Assembly: GCA_028280715.1 (NCBI GenBank) | Contig: JANQLG010000003.1 | Coordinates: forward strand, 62,001 to 126,000 | Source of the DNA: Spongiibacteraceae bacterium | Lineage (GTDB): Bacteria > Pseudomonadota > Gammaproteobacteria > Pseudomonadales > Dasaniaceae | DNA: 64,000 nucleotides | Direction of reading: 5' to 3' | In this document: positions 27,043 to 36,221 of the stretch, piece by piece | Layout: each line of letters opens with the position of its first letter | Numbering within the stretch: position 1 is the stretch's first letter | Made by a program: the position numbers and the translations under genes | Notes under the pieces: model-generated | Told to the model about the DNA's origin: nothing | Databases searched by the model: none | Seen by the model: only the letters and a program-made list of their open reading frames with translations

Positions 27043-29190
27043 ATGAGTGTATTTAATTACGAAAAAGACGCTGACAGCATCGTTACTATCACCATGGATA
27101 TGACTGGTCCAGTTAACGCGATGAATGCTGAGTTCCGCGAGGCGATGCTGGATACTGTGGAGAAACTTGAGGCCGAAACTGAATTAACCGGAGTGGTATT
27201 TGCTTCGGCCAAAAAGACTTTTTTTGCCGGTGGTGATTTAAATGAGCTGCTCAAAGTTGAAGAAGGGCAGGAGCAAGAATTTTTTGATCTGGTGCAGGGC
27301 ATAAAAGACCGCTTGCGTCGATTGGAAAAACTCCCCGTGCCTGTAGTCGCCGCTATTAATGGTGCTGGGCTAGGAGGTGGTTTTGAATTGTGTTTGTCCT
27401 GTAATCACCGCATTGCTTTGAACCATCGTTCAGTGCAGCTCGGCCTTCCTGAAGTCACTTTGGGCTTGCTACCGGGTGCTGGCGGTATTGTGCGGATGGT
27501 AAATCTATTAGGTTTACAAAACGCCTTACCCTATCTGCTGGAAGGTAAGCGGATTTCACCTGACAAGGCGCTGGCTGCAGGTATGATCCATGAAACAGTT
27601 GAGTCTCCTGATGAGCTGTTGCCAAGAGCCAAGGCCTGGATTCTGGAGAATAAAGATAATGAGGAAGCAGCCGTACAGCCTTGGGATCGTGAGGGCCATA
27701 AAATTCCAGGTGGTGCATCCTACACACCCAAGTTGGGGCAGGTACAGGTTGCTGCACCGGCTATGCTGGCACAAAAAACGCGTGGCTTGCTTCCTGCGCC
27801 CGAAGAGATTCTCGATTGCGCGGTTGAAGCTGCACACTTGGATTTTGAGACAGCATTGCGTGTAGAAAGTCGCGGCATGGTCAAATTGGCGTTGACTAAA
27901 GAAGCGAAAAATATGATCACCGCCTTTTTCTTCCAGTTAAATAAAGTGAATGGTGGTGCATCGAGACCCAAGGATGTCGAACCACAGCAAACCAAAAAAT
28001 TAGGTATTTTGGGTGCCGGTATGATGGGGCAGGGCATTGCCTATGTGGCCGCTAAAGCGGGCATCGAAGTGGTGTTGAAGGATATTAGTCTGGAAGCGGC
28101 GGAGAAAGGTAAAGCTTACTCGGAGATGCTCTTAGATAAAGCCATTTCCCGTGGGCGTTCTACCGAAGAGAAAAAGGCGCAGTTGTTGGGGTTGATCAAG
28201 CCGACTGCCAGTGACGAAGACCTGCAAGGCTGTGATTTGATCGTCGAAGCCGTATTTGAAAACATAGAACTGAAGCACAAGATCACTCAATCCACCGAGC
28301 AGTATCTAGCTGAAGGCGGTGTTTGGGCATCCAATACCTCGACGCTGCCGATCACCCAACTGGCGGAGGCGGCCAGCAAGCCGGAAGACTTCATCGGTAT
28401 CCACTTCTTCTCGCCGGTCGATAAAATGCCATTGATTGAAATTATCACCGGTGAAAAGACCTCCGACACAACCTTGGCAAAGGCTTTTGATTTTGCCCGC
28501 CAGCTAAACAAAACCCCGATCGTTGTTAACGATTCGATGGGCTTTTATACCTCCCGCACCTACGGCACCTTTATCGATGAAGGGGTGCGAATGCTCACTG
28601 AAGGGCTTGATCCGGTCCGCATCGATAGCCTTGGAAAAGCACTGGGCATGCCTGTTGGTCCACTGGCCGTTCACGATGAAACCAGTATCGAACTGACACG
28701 TAAGTTCCTGGAAACCTGGGATTCTATGGGTATGAAAGACCGTTGGGGTGAGCAGGAAGCCATGCGCGATGTCGTGCAAAAACTAGTGGTGGATAGAGGT
28801 CGCGGTGGTCGTCATCACGGTGGTGGCTTTTATGAGTATCATGAAGATGGCAGTAAAAATATTTGGCCTGGCCTGAAGGATCTTTACTTCAATGCTGGCG
28901 CTTCAATCCCTGATCAAGATATCAAAGATCGTCTGCTGTTTCGTCAGGTAATCGAAGCGCTCAAGTGTTTGCAGACCAATGTTCTGCGCTCTGTCGCCGA
29001 TGGTAATATTGGTTCGATCATGGGCATTGGCGCGCCGTTCTGGACCGGTGGTTTTCTGCAGTTTGTGAACACTTATGGGTTGGAGAATTTCCAATCCCGT
29101 TGTGCTGAGCTGGCTGCCGAATACGGCGAGCGATTTGAATGCCCGCAGATCGTTGCTGAAAAAATAGCTGCTCAGGAAACCTTTGTCTGA
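27043..29190 (+). CDS. bifunctional enoyl-CoA hydratase / 3-hydroxyacyl-CoA dehydrogenase (FadB/FadJ-like)
   Basis: 715 residues from ATG 27043 with AGGAAA upstream. Residues 1 to about 290 are a crotonase domain (FFAGGDLNELL oxyanion hole, NGAGLGGGFELCLSC and GLPEVTLGLLPGAGG with the catalytic glutamates). From about residue 325 the NAD-binding domain begins with LGILGAGMMGQGIAYVAA, followed by VFENIELK, SNTSTLPI, GIHFFSPVDKMPLIEII and the C-terminal helical domain. It hydrates trans-2-enoyl-CoA and oxidises the product to 3-ketoacyl-CoA for the thiolase upstream. The pair acts as a complex in related systems. Confidence 0.91.
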   Translation: MSVFNYEKDADSIVTITMDMTGPVNAMNAEFREAMLDTVEKLEAETELTGVVFASAKKTFFAGGDLNELLKVEEGQEQEFFDLVQGIKDRLRRLEKLPVPVVAAINGAGLGGGFELCLSCNHRIALNHRSVQLGLPEVTLGLLPGAGGIVRMVNLLGLQNALPYLLEGKRISPDKALAAGMIHETVESPDELLPRAKAWILENKDNEEAAVQPWDREGHKIPGGASYTPKLGQVQVAAPAMLAQKTRGLLPAPEEILDCAVEAAHLDFETALRVESRGMVKLALTKEAKNMITAFFFQLNKVNGGASRPKDVEPQQTKKLGILGAGMMGQGIAYVAAKAGIEVVLKDISLEAAEKGKAYSEMLLDKAISRGRSTEEKKAQLLGLIKPTASDEDLQGCDLIVEAVFENIELKHKITQSTEQYLAEGGVWASNTSTLPITQLAEAASKPEDFIGIHFFSPVDKMPLIEIITGEKTSDTTLAKAFDFARQLNKTPIVVNDSMGFYTSRTYGTFIDEGVRMLTEGLDPVRIDSLGKALGMPVGPLAVHDETSIELTRKFLETWDSMGMKDRWGEQEAMRDVVQKLVVDRGRGGRHHGGGFYEYHEDGSKNIWPGLKDLYFNAGASIPDQDIKDRLLFRQVIEALKCLQTNVLRSVADGNIGSIMGIGAPFWTGGFLQFVNTYGLENFQSRCAELAAEYGERFECPQIVAEKIAAQETFV

Positions 29191-29362
29191 TTCAGTCTCA
29201 TTTAATTTACTTGTGCCGTGCAAGTAACTTCAGTTACAGGTAAAATGCATCGCCTGGATGTATTGTGCTGAGAGTTTGGCAGAATCGTCTGCTGGCACGC
29301 ATAAGGATTATCTGAATAGTTATCCGAATAAGTCCGAATAAGATAATTATTTGAATAAACAG

Positions 29363-29383
29363 GGCCGAAATACAGTTTCGGCC
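29363..29383 (+). terminator. hairpin after the FadB/J-like gene
   Basis: GGCCGAAA-TACAG-TTTCGGCC is a perfect 8-base stem with a 5-base loop followed by TTC. The T-run is poor, so it may only partly terminate or protect the 3' end. Confidence 0.5.
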
Positions 29384-29418
29384 TTCAACAGTATTGATTG
29401 AGACGAGGTAAATGAGGA

Positions 29419-30189
29419 ATGGATATTAACGGTAAGGTGGCAATAGTAACCGGCGGTGCTTCAGGTTTGGGTGAAGCGACGGTACGCCTGTACGTTGAGA
29501 AAGGCGCGAAAGTAGCCATCTTTGATATGAACGACGAGCGCGGCAACGCCCTGGTAGCAGAGCTGGGTGACAGCGTTATATACCAAAGTGTTAACGTTTG
29601 TGATGAGTCTGCAGTTAAAACGGGAGTAGCCGCAACAGTAGAAGCCTTTGGCGCAGTTCATATCCTGAATAATTTTGCCGGTGTTGGCGATGCGGCCAAG
29701 ACTGTCAGTAGGGGTGAAGCCATGCCGCTGGGTATCTTCGAAAAAGTTATCAATATCAATCTGGTGGGTAGCTTTAATGTTTTGCGCTTAGTAGCTGAGC
29801 AGATGGCCACACAGGAGCCCTTCGATGCAGATGGTCAGCGCGGCGTATTGATTAACACTGCCTCTATTGCGGCTTACGAAGGCCAGGTTGGTCAAGCGGC
29901 CTACAGCGCCTCTAAAGGCGGTATTGTTGGTATGACTTTGCCTATTGCGCGTGACCTGGCGCCACTGGGTATTCGCTGTAACACTATCGTTCCGGGTTTA
30001 ATCCATACGCCAATGTTCGACAAGTTGCCAGAGGAAGCTTTCAATAGCCTGGAAGCCTCTGCACTTTATCCGAAGCGTTTGGGTAAGCCGGAAGAAATTG
30101 CCCATCTGTCGGTTTATATTGTTGAAAACGACTATACCAATGCCGAGTGCATCCGTATGGACTCCGGTATTCGTATGCAGCCTCGCTAA
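29419..30189 (+). CDS. short-chain dehydrogenase/reductase, 3-hydroxyacyl-CoA dehydrogenase type-2-like
   Basis: 256 residues. KVAIVTGGASGLGEATVRLY is the TGxxxGxG NAD-binding motif. LNNFAGVG is the NNAG variant, the catalytic Ser is in INTASIAAYEGQVGQ, and YSASKGG holds the Tyr and Lys. The Asp after the second strand (AIFDMND) indicates NAD rather than NADP. The HSD10-like pattern suggests a 3-hydroxyacyl-CoA or hydroxysteroid substrate. It lies within the acyl-CoA cluster. Confidence 0.85.
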   Translation: MDINGKVAIVTGGASGLGEATVRLYVEKGAKVAIFDMNDERGNALVAELGDSVIYQSVNVCDESAVKTGVAATVEAFGAVHILNNFAGVGDAAKTVSRGEAMPLGIFEKVININLVGSFNVLRLVAEQMATQEPFDADGQRGVLINTASIAAYEGQVGQAAYSASKGGIVGMTLPIARDLAPLGIRCNTIVPGLIHTPMFDKLPEEAFNSLEASALYPKRLGKPEEIAHLSVYIVENDYTNAECIRMDSGIRMQPR

Positions 30190-30325
30190 GGCATTTATTT
30201 AGCTAGTAGCTAGTACACTTCAGGGCGATGACTCATCCGGGGCATCGTCCGCCTTAGCCGCGACGAGTTGTTCAACACACCGACGGATCAACCCTTTACT
30301 TAACAATCATAGCTGGGGTTAACGT

Positions 30326-31108
30326 ATGAGTGAGTTTGAAACGATTACCTATAACGTGGTTAACCGTGTTGCGACCATCACGCTCAATCGTCCTGAGGCG
30401 TTAAACGCCATAAGTCAGCAAATGCGCCGTGATCTGAAGGCCGCCATCGATCGTATCGAATCTGATGATAATGTGCGTATTGCCGTTATTGCAGCCAACG
30501 GCCGCGGTTTTTCTTCAGGCACGGACTTATCTGAAGGTTTCACTGGCTACAACGATATTAATGAACAAATTCAGGCCGAATATAAACCGGTACTGATGGC
30601 AATACCCCAATCGAAAAAACTCTATATTGCAGCCATTCACGGTGCCTGTGCTGGCATTGGTTTGGGTTTGGCGATGAGTTGCGATTTTTCTGTGATGGCA
30701 GATGATGCTTATTTGTATTTAGCCTTTTCTGCCATTGGTTTGGTGCCCGATGGCGGTATTAGTTATCACTTGGTACGACATGTGGGCTACAGAAAGGCTT
30801 TGCAATGGGTTGTGGAAGCAGCCAAATTGCCCGCTGACGAATGCTTGCAAAATGGACTGATTAATAAAATTGTTCCTGCGAATGAATTGAAAGAAGCTGT
30901 GCAGTCTTGGGCTGAATTATTAGCCGAAGGTGCCCCCATTTCGCAAAAGCTTTCCAAGCAGTGTTTGCAGGCCGCATATCAGGAGGATGTTGGTGCTGTG
31001 ATTGATAGGGAGGGTCTTGCGCAGGTGGAGGCGTCGACCAGTGAAGATGCCCAGACGGCGATACTCGCTTTTTTTGAAAAGAAAAAAACAGTTTTTCATG
31101 GGCGATAA
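30326..31108 (+). CDS. enoyl-CoA hydratase/isomerase (crotonase family)
   Basis: 260 residues. VATITLNRPEALNAIS opens the crotonase fold; GRGFSSGTDLSEG and HGACAGIGLGLAMSCDFSVMAD form the oxyanion hole; AFSAIGLVPDGGISYHLVR covers the catalytic segment, where the second glutamate is replaced (Asp in PDGG follows). Enoyl-CoA hydratase is the simplest call, but isomerase or PaaG-like ring chemistry is possible. It lies between the SDR and acyl-CoA ligase genes on the same strand. Confidence 0.82.
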   Translation: MSEFETITYNVVNRVATITLNRPEALNAISQQMRRDLKAAIDRIESDDNVRIAVIAANGRGFSSGTDLSEGFTGYNDINEQIQAEYKPVLMAIPQSKKLYIAAIHGACAGIGLGLAMSCDFSVMADDAYLYLAFSAIGLVPDGGISYHLVRHVGYRKALQWVVEAAKLPADECLQNGLINKIVPANELKEAVQSWAELLAEGAPISQKLSKQCLQAAYQEDVGAVIDREGLAQVEASTSEDAQTAILAFFEKKKTVFHGR

Positions 31109-31290
31109 TATTAAATTCACTTCACTGTAGATTCGCTTTTATAGGACTATGATAAAGTAAATCAAGCTATTCAATAACAACATTGAACAACCTTGTAAGT
31201 AACACCGTACAGCGAATAATTAGCCGAAGTAGCGATTACACGTATCTAGTTAGCAGCAAACATATTGGAAGTAACTAATTGGAAAAAACT

Positions 31291-32931
31291 ATGACAGCCA
31301 CATATAAAACGCCACTGGAAATGTTCTACCACTGGGAAGCGAATGCCGCCGACGATATTTATCTTCGCCAGCCCATTAATCGCGAATGGACAGAGTATTC
31401 CTGGCGAGAAGTAGGCGATAGAGTCAGACGAATTGCAGCATTTATTAATCAGCAGAATTTAGCGCCCGGCAGTTGCATTGCCTTATGGTCTTCCAATTGT
31501 GCCGACTGGTTTATGGTGGATTTCGCCATCATGTTGACTGGGCATGTAAGTGTACCGTTGTACCCTGGGCAGGATATCGAAACCGCGAAGTACGTTCTTG
31601 AGCACAGCGAGGCTAAATTAATCTTTTTAGGAAAAATAGATTTTGCCGATCAAGTGGGTGACATGCTGGACGATTCTATCAAGCGCGTCGCCATGCATGG
31701 TTGTTCAATTGATGCGTCAGAGTCAATCGAGGCTATTGTTAAAGAGTGTGAGCCAGTTGAGGGGCATCCCGTACCTGCATTGGATGACTTAATGACAATT
31801 CTTTATACCTCGGGTACAACGGGTAATCCAAAGGGTGTAATGCATAGTCATGGTACACCCGCCAAAGTGATGCCTCGTGTAGTCAAACAAATGTATGGTT
31901 TTACCTCGGCACAAGGTGATGACCGTATGCTGTCCTTTTTGCCCCTGTCTCACGTGGCCGAACGTGTGCTGGTTGAAATGGCTTCATTGTATTCCAATAC
32001 TGTGGTGAGTTTCAGCGAAGGTATCGAGACCTTTAATCAGGAAATGCGCGAAGTTAAGCCCACCATCTTTTTCGCTGTGCCGCGTCTGTGGGTGAAATTT
32101 AAAGAGGGGGTGGATGCTTTCTTTCCACCAGAAACACAGAAAGATTTTGGTGAAGAGCAAAAAATGCAGATTCAGGATCTGCTAGGTCTCGATAAAGCGC
32201 GGGTCATTATCACCGGTTCAGCACCCATCCCTACGGACATCCTCAAATGGTATATCTGGTTGGGTGTACAAATTCGCGAGGGCTATGGTATTACTGAAAA
32301 CTTCATCGATGGTGTGTTTAATGTCGCCGGTGATGAGATGATTCCCGGTTCCGTTGGTCGCCCCATCAAAGGCGTGGAAATGAAAATCACTGATGAAGGT
32401 GAAGTCTGTTTCCGCAGCGATGGTGTAATGAGTGGTTACTACAAAAATCCGGAAAAAACTGCAGAAGTGTTAATTGATGGTTGGTTCCATAGTGGCGACA
32501 TGGGACATCTGGATGAAGAGGGAAGACTGTTTCTAACAGGTCGCATTAGTGAGGTTTTCAAAACCAGCAAGGGTAAATTTATCAAGCCCAACGAGCTGGA
32601 AGAAGAGTATTCGCATATTCATGAGTTGGCCCAGATTTGTATTTTTGGTCATGGTGAAGACCAGCCCATGATGCTGGCTAATCTGACTGAGCTGGCACAC
32701 TCCGAGCCGCAGGAAAAAATCAAGGCAACGCTTGAGCAGCACCTGCAGGAAATTAATGATACCTTGCCAGCCTATGAGCGGGTGTCGCAGATTTTTATCA
32801 CGCAGCAGGAATGGACCATAGAAGATGGTTTATTAACGCCGACGATGAAACTGAAACGCAAATCAATTCATGAGTACTTTGCTCAGTCTGTCGCTGACAA
32901 TCGTGGTAAAGGCTCGGTAGTTTTTCTTTAA
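31291..32931 (+). CDS. AMP-dependent acyl-CoA ligase
   Basis: 546 residues from ATG 31291 (GGA seven bases upstream; a TTG at 31279 is possible). The adenylate-forming motifs are all present: ILYTSGTTGNPKGVMHSHG (phosphate loop), YGITENFIDGV (A5), GWFHSGDMGHLDEEGRLFLTGR (A7-A8) and SKGKFIKPNELE near the A10 region. The family matches long-chain fatty-acid ligases: ATP plus acid gives acyl-AMP, then acyl-CoA. It would feed the beta-oxidation enzymes encoded upstream. The exact chain length is unknown. Confidence 0.87.
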   Translation: MTATYKTPLEMFYHWEANAADDIYLRQPINREWTEYSWREVGDRVRRIAAFINQQNLAPGSCIALWSSNCADWFMVDFAIMLTGHVSVPLYPGQDIETAKYVLEHSEAKLIFLGKIDFADQVGDMLDDSIKRVAMHGCSIDASESIEAIVKECEPVEGHPVPALDDLMTILYTSGTTGNPKGVMHSHGTPAKVMPRVVKQMYGFTSAQGDDRMLSFLPLSHVAERVLVEMASLYSNTVVSFSEGIETFNQEMREVKPTIFFAVPRLWVKFKEGVDAFFPPETQKDFGEEQKMQIQDLLGLDKARVIITGSAPIPTDILKWYIWLGVQIREGYGITENFIDGVFNVAGDEMIPGSVGRPIKGVEMKITDEGEVCFRSDGVMSGYYKNPEKTAEVLIDGWFHSGDMGHLDEEGRLFLTGRISEVFKTSKGKFIKPNELEEEYSHIHELAQICIFGHGEDQPMMLANLTELAHSEPQEKIKATLEQHLQEINDTLPAYERVSQIFITQQEWTIEDGLLTPTMKLKRKSIHEYFAQSVADNRGKGSVVFL

Positions 32932-32958
32932 TATTTGCTGATAAAAGGTCGTTTAATT

Positions 32959-33957
32959 GTGAAAGCGATACAAGTACCAGAAGGTGGCGGTTTAGATAAT
33001 CTCCAATGTGTTGAACTGTCACAACCTGAACCGGGCGTGGGAGAAATTCTTGTGCGTTGGAGAGCTAGTTCGCTCAATTATCATGATTATTTAACTGCGA
33101 TAGGTGTTATCCCGGTTGAAGAGGGGCGCATCCCCATGTCAGATGGAGCGGGTGATGTGGTTGCTGTTGGTGAAGGTGTCGATCAATGGCAAGAGGGTGA
33201 CAAAGTGATGTCAGTCTTTTATCCAGACTGGATAGAAGGGCAAGCCAATAAAATCAAAACGACTCATATTCTCGGCGAACAAATTAACGGCTGTGCAGTG
33301 GAATACGCTGTATTGCCGGCTTCTGCTGTGACATCAATTCCTGATAACTATAGTTATGCTGAGGCGGCAACCTTGCCCTGTGCCGGTTTGACAGTTTGGC
33401 GAGGGCTTATTGTTGAAGCTGGAATGCAAGCTGGTAATAGCGTGCTGGTGCAGGGTACCGGCGGTGTTTCAATTTTCGCTTTGCAGTTGGCTAAAGCTGC
33501 CGGTGCAAAAGTTTATGCGACCACATCCAGCGATGAAAAAGCTGAGCGATTGAAAGCGCTTGGTGCGGATGAAGTGATTAATTATAAAAAGGACCCCAAA
33601 TGGGGGGTGACTATCAGCAAGCTTTCCGGTGGCATTGATCATGTTGTCGATTTGGGTGGTGGTGCTACCATGGAGCAATCGATTAAAGCCGCGGCTATTG
33701 GCGGTAATATCATTTCAATCGGCATACTGGGAGGCCGCACTGGCGAAATTGATTTTCCGCTGTTCTTTTACAAACAGCTGCGAATGAAAGGCATAGTCGT
33801 TGGCAGTCGCGAAATGCAAGAGGCATTGGTTAATGCCATAAATATCAATGGCATTAAACCTATCGTTGATCGGGAGTTTCCACTGGAACAGCTAGCGGAT
33901 GCCTTTCGTTATCAGGAGACTGGAGCACATCTTGGCAAGATCTGCCTCAGCTTCTAA
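32959..33957 (+). CDS. MDR-family NAD(P)-dependent alcohol dehydrogenase / quinone oxidoreductase-like
   Basis: 332 residues from GTG 32959 (AAAGG 11 bases upstream), with a TTG at 32935 as alternative. SLNYHDYLTAIGVIP and MSDGAGDVVAVGEGV form the GroES-like domain; VLVQGTGGVSIFALQLAKAAGAKVYATTSSDEK is the Rossmann region with the nucleotide loop. The structural-zinc cysteine cluster is missing, so it resembles zinc-independent quinone reductase or enoyl-reductase types. It starts 27 bases after the ligase gene, so probably co-transcribed. Confidence 0.82.
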   Translation: MKAIQVPEGGGLDNLQCVELSQPEPGVGEILVRWRASSLNYHDYLTAIGVIPVEEGRIPMSDGAGDVVAVGEGVDQWQEGDKVMSVFYPDWIEGQANKIKTTHILGEQINGCAVEYAVLPASAVTSIPDNYSYAEAATLPCAGLTVWRGLIVEAGMQAGNSVLVQGTGGVSIFALQLAKAAGAKVYATTSSDEKAERLKALGADEVINYKKDPKWGVTISKLSGGIDHVVDLGGGATMEQSIKAAAIGGNIISIGILGGRTGEIDFPLFFYKQLRMKGIVVGSREMQEALVNAININGIKPIVDREFPLEQLADAFRYQETGAHLGKICLSF

Positions 33958-34142
33958 CAACTCCTGATTCTTCATTATTTTTTATCTCTTATAATATTTT
34001 TCTCGCTTTGGCAGAAATTGCTGGTTATATGTCATTGCTGCCATTAGCATTCAGGCATAGTCTTACTCTCACCGAATGAATATCGAGTATTACGCTTAAT
34101 GATGTAATAGCGAGACATATAAGAGAGTAGAGAGGCTTCCCT

Positions 34143-34736
34143 ATGAGTTATACCTATGGCATTTATCTATACCAACAAGTCGCTGCCTTGGATTTTGTTG
34201 GTCCCTATGATGTTTTTTCGTTATCAACCTATTTGCGAGGTGAAGGGCAGGTTGTTACGGTAGCCGAAAGTAAAGAGCCGATTGAGTGTGCCAGCGGCAT
34301 GACAGTGATGCCGCAGTACGATTTCGATGATGTGCCAGATCTGGATGTGGTGCTAGTCCCTGGAGCTAACAACTTGGAAGATGCAATGGAAAATGAGTCG
34401 GTGATTGACTGGCTTAAGCAAGAGGCGACAACCGCACAATTCACCACCGCCGTTTGTACCGGAGCATTAATTCTTCAGCGCGCAGGCTTACTGAACAATA
34501 AAAAGGCCACGACACATTGGCAGTTAATTGAAGAGCTGCAAAAGCATCCAACTACTGAAGTCTTACCGGAGATGCGTTATGTACGCGACGGTAATATCGT
34601 GACAGCACAGGGCATTTCTGCAGGTATTGATATGGCATTATGGTTAGTCGGTGAATTGCATAGCCCAGCTCATGCCAGAGAAGTGCGGAAAATATTACAG
34701 TATGATCCAGCGCCACCCTACACGGCAGAGGTGTAA
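34143..34736 (+). CDS. DJ-1/PfpI family protein
   Basis: 197 residues. DFVGPYDVFSLSTY, DVVLVPGANNLEDAM and TAVCTGALILQRAGLL (nucleophile-elbow Cys) define the class I glutamine amidotransferase-like fold; KKATTHWQLIEEL follows as in GlxA-type proteins. No DNA-binding domain is present. Its close similarity in layout to the next gene suggests a duplicated and shortened copy. Possible roles are isonitrile hydratase-like or deglycase activity; I cannot choose between them. Confidence 0.82.
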   Translation: MSYTYGIYLYQQVAALDFVGPYDVFSLSTYLRGEGQVVTVAESKEPIECASGMTVMPQYDFDDVPDLDVVLVPGANNLEDAMENESVIDWLKQEATTAQFTTAVCTGALILQRAGLLNNKKATTHWQLIEELQKHPTTEVLPEMRYVRDGNIVTAQGISAGIDMALWLVGELHSPAHAREVRKILQYDPAPPYTAEV

Positions 34737-34754
34737 GTTCATAGGTTCAATACT

Positions 34755-35729
34755 ATGAAGAGCGTCGAAATATTTTTGTTCGAAGGCGCCAATGGTCTTG
34801 ATGTGATGGGACCATTGGAAGTCTTTGCTACGGCAACCCAGCTATTGCGACGAAGAGGCCAGTTAAAACAGGGTTATCAATTATCACTAGTGGCGAAGAA
34901 AGCGGGGCCGGTTAAACTGGAAAGTGGTGTTTCCCTGGTTGCTGAAAAATCACTGAGTAATCATTCAGCGCCAGATTATTTTATTGTGCCTGGCGGGATG
35001 CTTCCACTGGCGCCGATGGGTGATGACAGTGCGCTCAATAAAATTCGTAAAAAATCAGAAAAAGCCAAGCAGCTTGTTTCCATTTGTACCGGCGCTTTTG
35101 TTTTGGCAGAGGCCGGGCTATTAACCAACCGTCGCTGCACAACACATTGGGCTTATTCCGATCAGTTAAGTCAGCAGCACCCGTCACTAAAAGTGAATAC
35201 CGATGCCATCTACGTAGAGGATGGCACTGTCTACACCAGTGCCGGTGTTACGGCAGGCATAGACCTCGCGCTAGCATTGGTTGAAAAAGATTATTCGGCA
35301 AATCTGGCGATAGAAGTTGCAAGGTACCTGGTGCTGTATTTGCGAAGGCCCGGTAGTCAATCACAATTTAGTACCCCGATGGAATTACACGCTAAAGCGG
35401 GTGATACCTTTGATCAGTTGCATAACTGGGTTCTGAACAATATTGATGATTCACTAACTGTTGAAAACCTGGCCGATTATGTAGCCATGAGCCCGCGCAA
35501 TTTTGCACGCCTGTTTGCATCCAAAACCGGCATTACACCAGGGCGTTACATCGAATTAATACGAATAGAAAAAGCCAAGGAATTACTCTCGCATACCGAG
35601 CAAACAGTGAATGAAATTGCATCACTCAGCGGTTTTCATCGTGAAGAAAGAATGCGGCGAGCTTTTGTAAGAAATTTAGGTATTACACCCACCCAGTATC
35701 GATGCCATTTTTCGGCAGTAGCAGTTTAA
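34755..35729 (+). CDS. GlxA-type AraC family transcriptional regulator
   Basis: 324 residues. Residues 1 to about 190 form a DJ-1/PfpI-like domain (FEGANGLDVMGPLEVFATA, FIVPGGMLPLAPM, SICTGAFVLAEAGLL, CTTHWAYSDQL). Residues from about 220 form the AraC DNA-binding region with two helix-turn-helix units: LTVENLADYVAMSPRNFARL and VNEIASLSGFHREERMRRAF. It is predicted to bind DNA as a ligand-responsive activator. It lies 18 bases after its paralogue and may regulate it or the acyl-CoA cluster; the ligand is unknown. Confidence 0.87.
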   Translation: MKSVEIFLFEGANGLDVMGPLEVFATATQLLRRRGQLKQGYQLSLVAKKAGPVKLESGVSLVAEKSLSNHSAPDYFIVPGGMLPLAPMGDDSALNKIRKKSEKAKQLVSICTGAFVLAEAGLLTNRRCTTHWAYSDQLSQQHPSLKVNTDAIYVEDGTVYTSAGVTAGIDLALALVEKDYSANLAIEVARYLVLYLRRPGSQSQFSTPMELHAKAGDTFDQLHNWVLNNIDDSLTVENLADYVAMSPRNFARLFASKTGITPGRYIELIRIEKAKELLSHTEQTVNEIASLSGFHREERMRRAFVRNLGITPTQYRCHFSAVAV

Positions 35730-35764
35730 TTGTCAATCAATCCAATGGCTGCTTTGCTCAAGAA

Positions 35765-36142
35765 TCAAGAGTGCTTTTCATTTTCAAAGCTTACCTCTAT
35801 TCCGATTCCAGAAGGAGATTTGAAAAATACCTGTGATATGTTTATTTCAGACAGATAAATAACTTTGTGTTTAATATCGTGTTTTATTAGATTTTGAATC
35901 AGCTGTTTTAGGCCTGATGATTGGAATGCTACGTGGTCGAGATACCCTTGTTTTTCATTTTTGTAATGTTTTTCACTTTCAGCCAGGTGAACAATTGCTT
36001 TCTCATTTCCATACAACCAATAACCATTACTTGAAAAGTCTGGCCGATATCCTTCCCGCAGTCCAAGCACGTTGCAAAAGAATTCTTTTTCCTTTTCAAG
36101 TAGCTTTCTTGGTCCGCTAATGTTGATGTGATTTAGGTTCAT
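35765..36142 (-). CDS. VOC (glyoxalase/dioxygenase fold) protein, likely integron cassette gene
   Basis: 125 residues from ATG 36142, which follows the GTTAGC end of the attC-like site by seven bases. LNHINISGPRKLLEKEKEFF starts a beta-alpha-beta-beta-beta module, GYLDHVAFQSSGLKQ the second, and GIGIEVSFEN places the metal-binding Glu. Metal ligands His, His and Glu are plausible. Family members include glyoxalase I, extradiol dioxygenases and antibiotic-binding proteins; small VOC genes are common cassette cargo. A TTG at 36169 would start inside the attC site and is rejected. No ribosome site is seen. Confidence 0.75.
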   Translation of the reverse strand: MNLNHINISGPRKLLEKEKEFFCNVLGLREGYRPDFSSNGYWLYGNEKAIVHLAESEKHYKNEKQGYLDHVAFQSSGLKQLIQNLIKHDIKHKVIYLSEINISQVFFKSPSGIGIEVSFENEKHS

Positions 36143-36149
36143 TGTGTCT

Positions 36150-36206
36150 GCTAACACCGCGTTAACCAAGCGAGCCGAACGCGAGCCCGGCTGAACGCAT
36201 CGTTAC
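36150..36206 (-). repeat. integron attC-like recombination site
   Basis: On the minus strand the sequence runs GTAAC-GATG-CGTTCAGCC, a 21-base centre, GGTTAACG-CGG-TGTTAGC. This is the R''-L''-spacer-L'-R' plan of attC sites, 57 bases long. The arms pair (AAC with GTT, CGTT with AACG, CC with GG) and leave an unpaired G in L'', as expected. The kelch gene stop lies 12 bases before it and the VOC start seven bases after it. Confidence 0.7.
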
Positions 36207-36221
36207 GGGTAGTTTCTCCAT

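Noticed and set aside
29270-29300. TGGCA/TGC-like elements before the SDR gene as a sigma-54 promoter
   Set aside because: The spacing and the -12 GC do not fit TGGCA-N7-TGC.
36143-36169. TTG start for the VOC gene at 36169
   Set aside because: It lies inside the attC-like site and adds nine residues (VNAVLADT) unlike the family; ATG 36142 gives the normal N-terminus.
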